This document shows positions 33,471 through 42,010 of a DNA stretch of 50,035 nt, one piece after another (the first letter of the stretch is position 1; each line of letters begins with the position of its first letter). Made by a program: the position numbers and the translations under genes. Origin of the DNA: Dysgonomonas sp. UBA7710. GTDB lineage: Bacteria > Bacteroidota > Bacteroidia > Bacteroidales > Dysgonomonadaceae. The stretch spans positions 1 to 50,035 of the forward strand of contig NZ_DLFW01000050.1 in NCBI RefSeq assembly GCF_002482385.1, written 5' to 3'. The notes under the pieces are model-generated. The model was not told where the DNA came from. It worked only from the letters and a program-made list of their open reading frames with translations, and searched no databases.

Positions 33471-33514
33471 CTGTAAGTCAATAAAGATTGTTTTTAAATT
33501 AAAATTTTTTGGTT

Positions 33515-33871
33515 ATGAAAAGGTTATCAATTTTATTTGTAGCGATACTGGCGTTCAGTATCAGTTCATTTGCGAGTAACGATTATGAGGTTTTATGGGT
33601 GTTGAATAACAAGAGCACATTCAATACAGTAACCGATTATGTACAGGCAAGTCCTGCACAGAAAGAACAGCTCGGGAATATATTCTATGATTCGGCTGAG
33701 AGATTAAAAAATGCGTTGCAGGATAATGACAAAGAGGGGGCTTGGAAAGCCTTGGCCTTCAATTTGGCAAACACTAAATCTGTATTATCTGCACAGCAAT
33801 ACCGTAAATATCTGGCAATATTAAATGCTACATATCAGCAGACACAAGGTGTTCTTGTAGCTAATAAATAA
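33515..33871 (+). CDS. small exported hypothetical protein
   Basis: 118 residues from the ATG at 33515 (an upstream in-frame TTG at 33509 is less likely). Signal peptide MKRLSILFVAILAFSISSFAS, then a compact mostly helical region (YEVLWVLNNKSTFNTVTDYVQASPAQKEQLGNIFYDSAERLKNALQD...) ending ILNATYQQTQGVLVANK. It has no recognised domain. The repeated DSAERLKNAL and AWKALAFNLANTKSVLSAQQYRKYLAIL helices suggest a helical bundle. The leader hairpin suggests tight control of expression. Confidence 0.75.
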   Translation: MKRLSILFVAILAFSISSFASNDYEVLWVLNNKSTFNTVTDYVQASPAQKEQLGNIFYDSAERLKNALQDNDKEGAWKALAFNLANTKSVLSAQQYRKYLAILNATYQQTQGVLVANK

Positions 33872-33929
33872 GATGTGATGTTTATTAAACAAATTGGAGG
33901 GAAGGATTTATTCTTCCCTTTATTTTTTT

Positions 33930-34880
33930 TCAAAACAGTTCAATGCCTTCTTTATATGTCCTGAATTTCAATTCGGGAAGCAATTCCTTTCTCATGCGCC
34001 TCGTATCTCCATAATAAGACACTATTCCTATTTTTACAAAATCAACGGTCAACGGGCTTCGAGTACCGAAAAGCGTGGAGAATAATTCAAATCCCCGGGC
34101 TGCCGTCATTATCATCCACACGGGCATACGCCACGGTTTGTGATTTCCTTTATAGATTGTTATATCGTCAAGGAATTGTTGCAGAGTTTGCACCCCCTCA
34201 TCCCCAATATGATAAATCCCCTTTATATCGGGGTTTAGAGTGGCCGCAATAGTTGCATCCACAAAATCGGGTTTCGAGATGAGATGTATATAGGTCGGTT
34301 TCCTCCACACTCCCAGTAACCAGTGGCGGGCAAACCATTGTGCTGCATCTATCATAAGGATTCCTTTACCGTAGACCATCCCTACACGTAAAGAGACAGC
34401 TTCGAAATCATATTTCTCTCCATACCGGAACAAGAGTTTTTCTTCCTCGAGACGTGTTTTTGCATGCATCGATTCCGGTTCTCCGTCCAATACTCCGGTC
34501 GCCGGATTTTCCGGGCTGCATTCACCTTCTACATGTGGAAAACTGATGAGGATAATGCGTTTTACTTTCTGCCCGATAGCGACATCTAATAAATTGTTGA
34601 AATATTGCGTATTCGTAGTCGGCAGGAATTTTTCGGGATTCGCTTTGAATAATATTCCCGCAAAATGAACGATTACATCGACATTTTCGAGTGCATCGCG
34701 CAATGTCTCCTTGTTTGCTAAATCTACTTTAAAAACGGATATATTCTCTTTCTCTTTCAGATTATCGGCGGCATCTTTTTTATGTATCAGCAAGTTCAGA
34801 TTTACATTCATATCTTTCATTCCCTGAGCTAATAATCCGCCAAGGTTGCCTGCCGCTCCCGTTATTGCTATTCGTTTCAT
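33930..34880 (-). CDS. NAD-dependent epimerase/dehydratase family protein
   Basis: A 316-residue extended short-chain dehydrogenase. The glycine motif GAAGNLGG (residues 8-15) marks the NAD-binding start, with DVIVHFAGI as the second nucleotide-binding strand near 69-77. The usual Tyr-x-x-x-Lys is not evident at the expected place: HAKTRLEEEK (about 149-158) is in the region of the active-site helix, but no Tyr lies four residues before a Lys. Activity may therefore differ from standard epimerases; a role as a binding protein or atypical reductase is possible. Single gene with 12-bp direct repeats in its promoter. Confidence 0.8.
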   Translation of the reverse strand: MKRIAITGAAGNLGGLLAQGMKDMNVNLNLLIHKKDAADNLKEKENISVFKVDLANKETLRDALENVDVIVHFAGILFKANPEKFLPTTNTQYFNNLLDVAIGQKVKRIILISFPHVEGECSPENPATGVLDGEPESMHAKTRLEEEKLLFRYGEKYDFEAVSLRVGMVYGKGILMIDAAQWFARHWLLGVWRKPTYIHLISKPDFVDATIAATLNPDIKGIYHIGDEGVQTLQQFLDDITIYKGNHKPWRMPVWMIMTAARGFELFSTLFGTRSPLTVDFVKIGIVSYYGDTRRMRKELLPELKFRTYKEGIELF

Positions 34881-34883
34881 GTT

Positions 34884-34919
34884 AAGTTTAGTTTAAACTG
34901 TAAAGATAAGTTTAGTTTA
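34884..34919. promoter_or_regulatory. 12-bp direct repeat in the promoter of the epimerase gene
   Basis: AAGTTTAGTTTA occurs at 34884-34895 and again at 34908-34919. Between them is a minus-strand TATCTTTA, close to the -7 consensus. The repeats may bind a regulator or be a duplication. Confidence 0.4.
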
Positions 34920-35049
34920 TTGCTATATGGTCATTTATTGAAACTATAATATCAAATTTTGTAATGCGGTATGCTGTTTTTTTTATAATTTTAGTTTCCG
35001 AATTTAGGCTTGGAATACCTGTATATTAATAATATAAACATTAAACACC

Positions 35050-36486
35050 ATGAAAGAACTAAAAATGTTTATCGACGGTAAATTTGTAGAAAACACATCC
35101 GGCAAATGGATAGATGTACTAAATCCGTCGACAGAAGAAGTAATATCACGACAACCCGAAGGTACAATCGAAGATGCGAAGAAGGCAATCGATGCTGCCG
35201 AAAAGGCGCAGGACAAATGGGCCGCCACTCCTGCTGTGGAAAGGGCGGGTTACCTGATAAAAATTGCAGCAGGAATCCGTAAAAGAGAAAAAGAACTGAC
35301 TGATATAATTGTTCGTGAAGGAGGAAAAACACAGGGGCTGGCAAATGTAGAAGTCCTTTTCACAGCCGATTACCTCGAATATATGGCAGGATGGGCACGC
35401 AGATATGAAGGTGAAATTATCCAGAGCGACCGTCCGCACGAAAATATTTTCCTGTTTAAAAAACCGATCGGGGTTACAACCGGTATTCTTCCGTGGAATT
35501 TCCCGTTCTTCCTCATAGCCCGTAAAGCAGCTCCGGCATTGGTGACGGGAAACACAATAGTGGTAAAACCGAGCCAGATCACACCCGAAAACGCATATGT
35601 ATTTGCCCGGATAGTTGAAGAAACAGGCCTTCCTGCCGGAGTATTCAACCTGATAATGGGACGTGGTTCTGTTATCGGTCACGAACTGGCTGCCAATCCG
35701 AAAGTAGGTATGGTAAGCCTTACAGGTAGTGTAGGGGCAGGTGTACAAACTATGGCCGCTGCATCGGCAAATGTTACTAAAGTTTCGCTTGAACTGGGAG
35801 GTAAAGCTCCGGCTATCGTTATGGACGATGCCGACCTCGATCTCGCGGTGAAATCGATAATCGCATCCCGTGTTATCAATACAGGGCAAGTTTGTAACTG
35901 TGCCGAACGGGTATATGTACACAAGAAAGTGAAAGACATATTCCTTGAAAAACTGGTTGCTGGGATGAAAGCTGTAAAGGCCGGTAATCCTTCCGAAGTT
36001 GCGGATTTGGATATGGGGCCGCTTGTAGAAGCTAATGCGTTGAAATCGGTGGAAGAAAAAGTAGCGAAAGCGATAAATCAAGGCTGTAAACTTCTTTGTG
36101 GGGGCAAGCGTATCGGAACGAAAGGCTATTTCTTCGAGCCTACTGTTCTTGCAGAAGCCACTCAGAAAATGGATATTATACAGGAAGAAACATTTGGCCC
36201 GGTATTGCCTGTCGTTGAATTTTCCGATATAAACGATGCCATTGAATGGGCTAACGATTGTGAATATGGGCTGACATCTTCCGTTTATACTCAGAATCTG
36301 GATACAGCTTTCAAATTGGTAAGAGTGCTTAAATTCGGAGAAACATACATCAACCGTGAAAACTTTGAAGCTATGCAGGGATTCCATGCCGGATGGCGCA
36401 AATCGGGAATCGGCGGCGCCGATGGTAAACACGGACTTGAAGAATATCTTCAGACACATGTCGTGTATCTGGAAACAAAAGGCTGA
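35050..36486 (+). CDS. aldA: lactaldehyde / glycolaldehyde dehydrogenase
   Basis: A 478-residue NAD-dependent aldehyde dehydrogenase very like E. coli AldA, which oxidises L-lactaldehyde to L-lactate. Shared family sequences include ARRYEGEIIQSDRP, TGILPWNFPFFLIARK, SLELGGKAPAIVMDDADL and INRENFEAMQGFHAGWRKSGIGGADGKHGLEEYLQT. Glu248 and Cys282 (in TGQVCNC) are the expected catalytic residues. The lutABC genes follow after a terminator, so the set probably runs lactaldehyde to lactate to pyruvate. That would be expected where L-fucose or L-rhamnose is degraded, but no such sugar genes are in the window. Confidence 0.95.
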   Translation: MKELKMFIDGKFVENTSGKWIDVLNPSTEEVISRQPEGTIEDAKKAIDAAEKAQDKWAATPAVERAGYLIKIAAGIRKREKELTDIIVREGGKTQGLANVEVLFTADYLEYMAGWARRYEGEIIQSDRPHENIFLFKKPIGVTTGILPWNFPFFLIARKAAPALVTGNTIVVKPSQITPENAYVFARIVEETGLPAGVFNLIMGRGSVIGHELAANPKVGMVSLTGSVGAGVQTMAAASANVTKVSLELGGKAPAIVMDDADLDLAVKSIIASRVINTGQVCNCAERVYVHKKVKDIFLEKLVAGMKAVKAGNPSEVADLDMGPLVEANALKSVEEKVAKAINQGCKLLCGGKRIGTKGYFFEPTVLAEATQKMDIIQEETFGPVLPVVEFSDINDAIEWANDCEYGLTSSVYTQNLDTAFKLVRVLKFGETYINRENFEAMQGFHAGWRKSGIGGADGKHGLEEYLQTHVVYLETKG

Positions 36487-36498
36487 TAAGTCTAATAA

Positions 36499-36533
36499 TA
36501 AAAAACTCAAAGTCTGCTGGCTTTGAGTTTTTT
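36499..36533 (+). terminator. terminator of aldA
   Basis: AAAAAACTCAAAG pairs with CTTTGAGTTTTTT around a short loop. It separates aldA from lutABC, which therefore likely needs its own promoter or partial readthrough. Confidence 0.85.
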
Positions 36534-36575
36534 ATATTATTACCTTTATAGCGATCAACTAATTTTAAGATAAAG

Positions 36576-37316
36576 ATGAAAGTAGGATTATTTATCCCCT
36601 GCTATGTAAATACCATATATCCCGAAGTGGGGGTAGCCTCATACAAGCTGCTCGATTATCTGGGTGTGGATGTGGATTATCCCATCGATCAGACTTGTTG
36701 CGGGCAACCTATGGCAAATGCAGGTTTTGAAGACAAAGCCATTCCTTTGGCAAAACAGTTCGAAGAACTTTTCTGCAAATACGACTATATTGTCGCTCCG
36801 TCGGCCAGTTGCGCCGCTTTTGTAAAAGAAAATTATCCCCGCCTGCTGCAGAAAGAACAGCATTTTTGCCGGACAAGCGGAAAAATATATGACCTGTGCG
36901 AGTTCCTTCACGATATATTGAAAGTGGACAAACTTCCGGGTAACTTTCCTCATAAAGTGAGTGTACATAACAGTTGTCATGGTGTGCGGGAATTACATTT
37001 ATCTTCGGCAAGTGAATTAAATATTCCCCGTTACTCAAAGGTCAGGGATTTACTGTCCTTAGTAGAAGGAATAGAAGTACTGGAACCTCAGAAAGTCGAT
37101 GAATGCTGCGGCTTTGGAGGAATGTTTTCTATCGAAGAACCTTCTGTTTCTGTATGTATGGGGCAGGATAAAGTAAGGAACCATATGGCTACCGGGGCAG
37201 AATATATAACCGGAGCCGATAGTTCATGCCTGATGCATATGCAGGGAGTGGTTAGCAGAGAGAAACTTCCGGTTAAGTTTATTCATGTTATTCAAATTTT
37301 AGCTGCGGGACTATGA
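36576..37316 (+). CDS. lutA: L-lactate utilisation protein LutA (cysteine-rich Fe-S subunit)
   Basis: A 246-residue protein with the two CCG-type domains of the LutA/YkgE family: TCCGQPMANAGF (near residues 40-51) and, in the second half, DECCGFGGMFSIEEPSVSVCMGQDK (near 183-207), plus the NSCHGVRELHLSS block. Together with LutB and LutC it oxidises L-lactate to pyruvate through an iron-sulfur route. It overlaps lutB by 4 nt (ATGA at 37313-37316), a sign of translational coupling. The DNA from aldA to lutC forms one physiological module. Confidence 0.95.
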   Translation: MKVGLFIPCYVNTIYPEVGVASYKLLDYLGVDVDYPIDQTCCGQPMANAGFEDKAIPLAKQFEELFCKYDYIVAPSASCAAFVKENYPRLLQKEQHFCRTSGKIYDLCEFLHDILKVDKLPGNFPHKVSVHNSCHGVRELHLSSASELNIPRYSKVRDLLSLVEGIEVLEPQKVDECCGFGGMFSIEEPSVSVCMGQDKVRNHMATGAEYITGADSSCLMHMQGVVSREKLPVKFIHVIQILAAGL

Positions 37317-38692
37317 GTACAAAACATACGAAGGCGGCAGACCGCTTTATTGCTAATAAAGAGCAGGAAACATGGCATAACGAAACCCTTTGGATGGTAC
37401 GGGAGAAACGTGATCGTATGGCAATGGCTATCCCCGAATGGGAACACTTGCGTGAACTGGCTGCGAAGGTGAAGATGCATACCATTACCCATCTCGACCA
37501 ATATCTTGAAAAATTTGTCAGTAATGCTGAATCCAACGGTGTTATTATTCATTGGGCAAAAGACGCAAAGGAACATAATGAGATCGTATACGGTATTCTC
37601 TCGGAGAATAATGCGAAGAAGTTGGTAAAAAGTAAATCTATGCTTACCGAAGAATGTCACCTGAACCCTTACCTGATAAACAGGGGTATCGATGTGGTTG
37701 AGAGCGATTTGGGTGAGCGCATTCTCCAGCTGATGAATGAGCCGCCGAGCCACATTGTAATGCCTGCCATTCACCTGAAGCGGCAGGAAGTAGGCAAACT
37801 CTTCGAAGATAAGCTGCATACCGAAAAAAATAACAGTGATCCTACATACCTTACCCGCGCTGCCCGTCAGCATTTGCGCAACGAATTCCTGACAGCCGAT
37901 GCAAGCATGACAGGGGCTAACTTCGGTGTGGCGGAGACCGGTGACGTGATAGTCTGTACCAACGAAGGGAATGCTGATATGGGTACCTCTCTGCCCAAAG
38001 TACACATTGTATCGATGGGAATAGAGAAAATTATACCGGATCTCAAAGCCCTGAGTGTATATATCCGTTTGCTCGCCCGTTCGGCTACGGGGCAGCCTGT
38101 AACGACTTATACTTCCCATTTCCGCAAGCCGCGTAAAGGTTGCGGGATGCATATTATACTGGTCGATAACGGACGAAGTGAAATACTCGGAAATAAAGAA
38201 CATATACAAACGCTGAAATGTATCCGTTGCGGGGCATGTATGAATACATGTCCGGTGTACCGGAGAAGTGGAGGGTATTCCTATACTTATTTTATACCGG
38301 GGCCTATCGGTATTAATCTGGGAATGCTGAAATCGCCGGAGGAATACGCTGATAATGTTTCGGCTTGTTCGCTTTGCTACTCGTGCAACAATGTTTGTCC
38401 GGTAAAAATAGATCTGGCAGATCAGATATACCGTTGGCGACAGAATCTCGATTCGTTTCACAAGGCGGATAAGATGAAGAAGATGATGTCGTGGGGCATG
38501 AAATTCCTGTTTATGCATCCGGCTTTATACAAAACAGGACTGAAACTTGCACCGGTTGTAAATCACCTGCCGCGATTTATGCTGTATAACGGATTGAACG
38601 ACTGGGGTAAAGGACGGGAATTACCACGATTTGCAGGCGAATCGTTTACCGAGATGTGGAAAAAGGGGAAAGTACAGACTAAAAACAAATAA
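37313..38692 (+). CDS. lutB: L-lactate utilisation protein LutB (Fe-S subunit)
   Basis: A 459-residue iron-sulfur protein. The N-terminal two thirds is the LUD domain (TGANFGVAETGDVIVCTNEGNADM), followed by two 4Fe-4S ferredoxin-type clusters: CIRCGACMNTCPVYRRSGG (near residues 302-320) and CSLCYSCNNVCPVKID (near 350-365). The C-terminal tail holds the YrhO/LutB-type end. It is the electron-transfer subunit of the LutABC lactate dehydrogenase. It overlaps lutA by 4 nt and ends 2 bp before lutC. Confidence 0.95.
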   Translation: MSTKHTKAADRFIANKEQETWHNETLWMVREKRDRMAMAIPEWEHLRELAAKVKMHTITHLDQYLEKFVSNAESNGVIIHWAKDAKEHNEIVYGILSENNAKKLVKSKSMLTEECHLNPYLINRGIDVVESDLGERILQLMNEPPSHIVMPAIHLKRQEVGKLFEDKLHTEKNNSDPTYLTRAARQHLRNEFLTADASMTGANFGVAETGDVIVCTNEGNADMGTSLPKVHIVSMGIEKIIPDLKALSVYIRLLARSATGQPVTTYTSHFRKPRKGCGMHIILVDNGRSEILGNKEHIQTLKCIRCGACMNTCPVYRRSGGYSYTYFIPGPIGINLGMLKSPEEYADNVSACSLCYSCNNVCPVKIDLADQIYRWRQNLDSFHKADKMKKMMSWGMKFLFMHPALYKTGLKLAPVVNHLPRFMLYNGLNDWGKGRELPRFAGESFTEMWKKGKVQTKNK

Positions 38693-38694
38693 GG

Positions 38695-39273
38695 ATGAGT
38701 AGTAAAAATGATATATTAGGCAATATAAGGCAGCATATAACCGACAGATATGAAATGCCCGATATAGATATAGAAGGAATACAATATCCCGATACAATCG
38801 CCCAATTTATAGAAATAAGTAAGGCTGTAGGAGGAGATGCCATTATCCTGAATGATGATGAAGATATAAATAAAGTTATCGGCTCTCTGTATGCGGACGC
38901 TAAAGTGATAGCCTCCAACTTACCGGATATAACCATTGCAACTATTAATCCGGATAATGCCGCGGGTCCGCACGAATTGAATGGGATAGACCTGGCCATA
39001 ATAGAGGGAGAGGTAGGTGTTGCTGAAAACGGATGTGTATGGGTTCCGCAGAACGTAAAGGAGAAAGTGATTTATTTTATTTCGGAATATCTTGTTATCG
39101 TAATCGATAAGAAGGATGTGGTGAATAATATGCATGAAGCCTATGATAAACTGACATTCAACGATTATGGATTCGGTGTATTTATCTCCGGCCCGTCCAA
39201 AACGGCTGATATAGAACAGTCGCTGGTTGTAGGCGCACATGGTGCAAAAGGAGTGACCGTGATATTGAAGTAG
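38695..39273 (+). CDS. lutC: L-lactate utilisation protein LutC
   Basis: A 192-residue LUD-domain (DUF162) protein, the third part of the LutABC set. Visible family parts are LAIIEGEVGVAENGCVWV (near residues 100-117) and the C-terminal ISGPSKTADIEQSLVVGAHGAKGVTVIL. No cysteine-rich cluster is present, as expected for LutC. It starts 2 bp after lutB and closes the operon with a terminator at 39336. Confidence 0.93.
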   Translation: MSSKNDILGNIRQHITDRYEMPDIDIEGIQYPDTIAQFIEISKAVGGDAIILNDDEDINKVIGSLYADAKVIASNLPDITIATINPDNAAGPHELNGIDLAIIEGEVGVAENGCVWVPQNVKEKVIYFISEYLVIVIDKKDVVNNMHEAYDKLTFNDYGFGVFISGPSKTADIEQSLVVGAHGAKGVTVILK

Positions 39274-39335
39274 AGAATGCAGGTGTGAAAGATTTTTCGC
39301 CCTTCTCTAATTCAACACAATATTATTATTAAATA

Positions 39336-39364
39336 AAAAGCGTGAGTTTATACTCACGCTTTTT
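39336..39364. terminator. terminator after lutC
   Basis: AAAAAGCGTGAGT pairs with ACTCACGCTTTTT around TTAT; strong and symmetric, so it may also serve the convergent ohr gene. Confidence 0.9.
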
Positions 39365-39419
39365 ATCCAAAAAATCAATCCATATATAATAATAAATACA
39401 GGGCAGTGAAACTGCTTAA

Positions 39420-39845
39420 TTATTTATTTTCACTGGTTACTTTCAAAGTCACTTCTATATTATTTCGTGTAGCATTGGAGTAAGGGCATACCTGATGTGC
39501 TTCTTTAACCAGTTCTTCAGCTTCTTGCTGGCTGATCCCTTTTATATGTACATCCATTTCCACAGCCAGTTGAAAGCCTCCGCCTTCTTTAGTGCCGATG
39601 CTTACTCTGGCAGTCACTTCCGGTTTTATGTGAATTTTTTTTGCTAATGCAACGTGGCTTAATGCGCTGCCGAAGCAGGCGGAATAACCTGCTGCAAAAA
39701 GTTGTTCAGGATTTGTGTAATTACCACCCGGGCCACCCATTTCTTTTGGAGGTCTCACTTCCAGGTTCAGTACTCCGTCCGAAGACTTGACACTACCACT
39801 TCTTCCTCCAACAGAAGTCGCTACTGCTGTGTACATTTTTTCCAT
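39420..39845 (-). CDS. ohr: organic hydroperoxide resistance protein (Ohr)
   Basis: 141 residues from the start MEKMYTAVATSVGGRSGSV, preferred over the ATG at 39887 because it gives the family's usual length. It is an OsmC/Ohr peroxidase that reduces organic hydroperoxides. The two reactive cysteines are in LFAAGYSACFGSALSHVA and VCPYSNATRNNIEVTL. The opening with GPGGNYTNPEQL is typical of Ohr. Single gene, cytoplasmic. No OhrR-type regulator is adjacent. Confidence 0.94.
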   Translation of the reverse strand: MEKMYTAVATSVGGRSGSVKSSDGVLNLEVRPPKEMGGPGGNYTNPEQLFAAGYSACFGSALSHVALAKKIHIKPEVTARVSIGTKEGGGFQLAVEMDVHIKGISQQEAEELVKEAHQVCPYSNATRNNIEVTLKVTSENK

Positions 39846-39972
39846 ACTACTGTTTTTATAATTTGCCTGATTAATACAATAAAACAATAATAAGACTTGT
39901 ATTGTTCAATGATAGCTATAATAAAGAAAAATAAGATTTAACAGGGCAATGGCGCGAAGTTCATTTTTTTGT

Positions 39973-40408
39973 AAAAGTTTATCTATGTAATTAGAGCCGG
40001 TAGCTTGTAGCTCTTTGAAAAAATGAATCAGCCCCCTCAATCCCCCAAGGGGGACTTACAGAGAGGGAAAAAAGTAACAGATAAAAAATAGAGGAAAAAG
40101 TGTAACTTTTGTAACTTTTTAAGAGTTACGGGTTTGCCTCGCCTTCGCTTCGGCGAATGTTATTTCTTCGTCCTGCGGATAGTTACGGGTTGGCTGACGC
40201 CCTGTTTTGTCTCACGTAAAGACGCAAAGGCGCAAAGGTTTCACATCTTACCAGTTGTTGACTGCTAACTGTTTACTGTTAACTGAAACATGTGTTACCT
40301 TTGTTACCTTTTGGGGAAGTTACGAGTAGACAAGACACGAGATACAAGTTGTTAACTGATGACTGCTAACTGATGACTGTAAATAGTGTTACCTTTGTTA
40401 CTTTTTAA
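39973..40408 (+). repeat. composite intergenic repeat, copy D
   Basis: It starts with AAGTTTATCTATGTA, has GCCGGTA/GCTTGTA heptads, the GGGACTTACAGAGAGGG block shared with A and B, the unit bounded by ACGGGTT copies with the GCCTTCGCTTCGGCG hairpin and the 8-bp GCGTCTTT repeats shared with C, then TTAACTG-type heptads and GTTAC repeats. It combines modules of both subfamilies. Confidence 0.85.
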
Positions 40409-40515
40409 CTATATATGGTTAATAAATGTAAATATTTAACAGGTGGTTCAGTTGCCAATCTTCGTGCATTTATCCTAAAGGCTTAAAGGGGTATCCCTTA
40501 TTTTTATAAAAGCAC

Positions 40516-40523
40516 TATCTTTG
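40516..40523 (+). promoter_or_regulatory. probable -7 box of the 40540 gene
   Basis: TATCTTTG, with transcription starting near 40530 and thus a very short leader. A good -33 TTG is not seen. Confidence 0.45.
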
Positions 40524-40539
40524 TACAAAATGGAAGATT

Positions 40540-41454
40540 ATGATACTGAATATACAAAATGAAACTGCACCGCTGAAAACCGTTGTGCTGGGACAACCGT
40601 ATTCATTGGGAAAAGAACCAGTATTGGAGGAGACATATGATGCCAAATCATATGAGTCTGTACAAAATGGGACTTATCCCCAAGAGGGGAGTATCGCCGA
40701 TGAAATGACCGCATTTGAAGAAATTTTCTTAAAATATGGTGTGGAAATTCTTCGTCCTCTTATTTTGCCCAACTGTAATCAGGTTTATGCCCGTGATGTA
40801 GCATTTGTAATTGACGATAAGATCATCACATCAAATATTATACCCGACCGGGCAGATGAACAGGAAGCATATGCGCCTATCTATAGCCGGATAGCTTTCA
40901 ATAAAATATATAACCTGCCGGAGAAAGCGCATGTAGAAGGCGGAGACGTGGTACTGTATGATGATACTGTTTTTGTAGGCACTTATATGGAAAGAGATTA
41001 TCCCGAGTACAAAACGGCCAGAACAAATGCGTATGCGATAGCATTCCTTCGGGAATTATATCCTGAGAAGAATTTTGTGGCATTAGAGCTGGAAAAAGAT
41101 GATACCGACCCCCATAAAGGTATCCTGCATCTCGATTGCACTTTCATGCCTGTAGGTAATGGTAAGGCTATTATCTATAAAGATGGCTTCAAGCACGAAA
41201 AAGACTATCATTATCTGGTCGATTTCTTCGGTAGAAAGAATATTTTCGAGGTTACACAGGAAGAAATGTATTATATGAATACGAATGTATTTTCCATATC
41301 TCCTACGGTTGTTGTAAGCGAGGAGCGTTTTACGCGCCTTAATCGCCATCTGGCTGACGAATGGGGGCTGACTGTAGAGGCTATCCCTTATTTCGAGATA
41401 TCCAAAATGGGCGGGTTGCTCCGTTGTTCTACCTTGCCTTTAGTAAGGGAATAA
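40540..41454 (+). CDS. arginine-deiminase-related / DDAH-family enzyme
   Basis: A 304-residue protein of the amidinotransferase superfamily (guanidine-modifying enzymes). Visible elements are the opening LKTVVLGQPYSLG, YARDVAFVIDDKIITSNI, HVEGGDVVLYDDTVFVG, the catalytic His in ILHLDCTFMPVG and the catalytic Cys in SKMGGLLRCSTLPL near the C-terminus. Members include dimethylarginine dimethylaminohydrolase, arginine deiminase and agmatine deiminase; the substrate cannot be fixed here. The neighbour at 41467 encodes a small exported protein and begins 12 bp later, so the two may be co-transcribed. Confidence 0.9.
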   Translation: MILNIQNETAPLKTVVLGQPYSLGKEPVLEETYDAKSYESVQNGTYPQEGSIADEMTAFEEIFLKYGVEILRPLILPNCNQVYARDVAFVIDDKIITSNIIPDRADEQEAYAPIYSRIAFNKIYNLPEKAHVEGGDVVLYDDTVFVGTYMERDYPEYKTARTNAYAIAFLRELYPEKNFVALELEKDDTDPHKGILHLDCTFMPVGNGKAIIYKDGFKHEKDYHYLVDFFGRKNIFEVTQEEMYYMNTNVFSISPTVVVSEERFTRLNRHLADEWGLTVEAIPYFEISKMGGLLRCSTLPLVRE

Positions 41455-41466
41455 TCTTGTATAAAA

Positions 41467-41946
41467 ATGAATATGCTGAAATCTCTGATTTTCCTTTTAG
41501 TTCTCGTGCTTGTATCCATTACTGTATCGGCGCAGATGATCGGCGCAGGCATGCAAGTGGCAAAGAGTGAGAGAGTCCAGTTCGCAGCTAATGTACATAC
41601 CAGATATTACACATATAAAGGAGATGTAAATTTCTTCTTGTTCGGAGGCTTGGATTATACAGGAGGCAGTACCAAACTTTCAGGATTGAATACGAAGGCT
41701 ATTTCGCCGACATTCGATTTTGCAAATATGGTCTTTGGAGATTATGCCGATAAAAGTGTTTTGTGGCTGTCGTGCGATGTGGGGTATTTACGAAATTTCC
41801 ATGAGAAAAAGTCGAGCGGAATTGTGCTTACTCCTAATATTATGTGCGCCTATAGTTTGTTTTATATAAAGACAGGGTATGATATGAATGTGTCGCGCGG
41901 CAACAATCAATTTTTCGTACGCTTGGGACTCATTCTTTCATTGTAA
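41467..41946 (+). CDS. exported hypothetical protein, beta-rich
   Basis: A 159-residue protein with a signal peptide (MNMLKSLIFLLVLVLVSITVSA). The mature part has alternating strand patterns rich in Tyr, Phe and Gly (RVQFAANVHTRYYTYKGDVNFFLFGGLDYTGG, FFVRLGLILSL as the final strand), which could form a small outer-membrane barrel. No domain recognised. It follows the DDAH-family gene closely and ends at a long perfect inverted repeat. Confidence 0.65.
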   Translation: MNMLKSLIFLLVLVLVSITVSAQMIGAGMQVAKSERVQFAANVHTRYYTYKGDVNFFLFGGLDYTGGSTKLSGLNTKAISPTFDFANMVFGDYADKSVLWLSCDVGYLRNFHEKKSSGIVLTPNIMCAYSLFYIKTGYDMNVSRGNNQFFVRLGLILSL

Positions 41947-41997
41947 GTATTAAGTAATAAGTGGTTTGAAGTTCTTCAAGCTTATTACTTAATACTT
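41945..41997. terminator. 17-bp perfect inverted repeat, bidirectional terminator
   Basis: AAGTATTAAGTAATAAG at 41945-41961 and its exact reverse complement at 41981-41997, with an inner TTGAA-GTTC-TTCAA stem. It lies between the convergent genes ending at 41946 and 42011. Confidence 0.8.
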
Positions 41998-42010
41998 ATT
42001 ATTAATAAAA

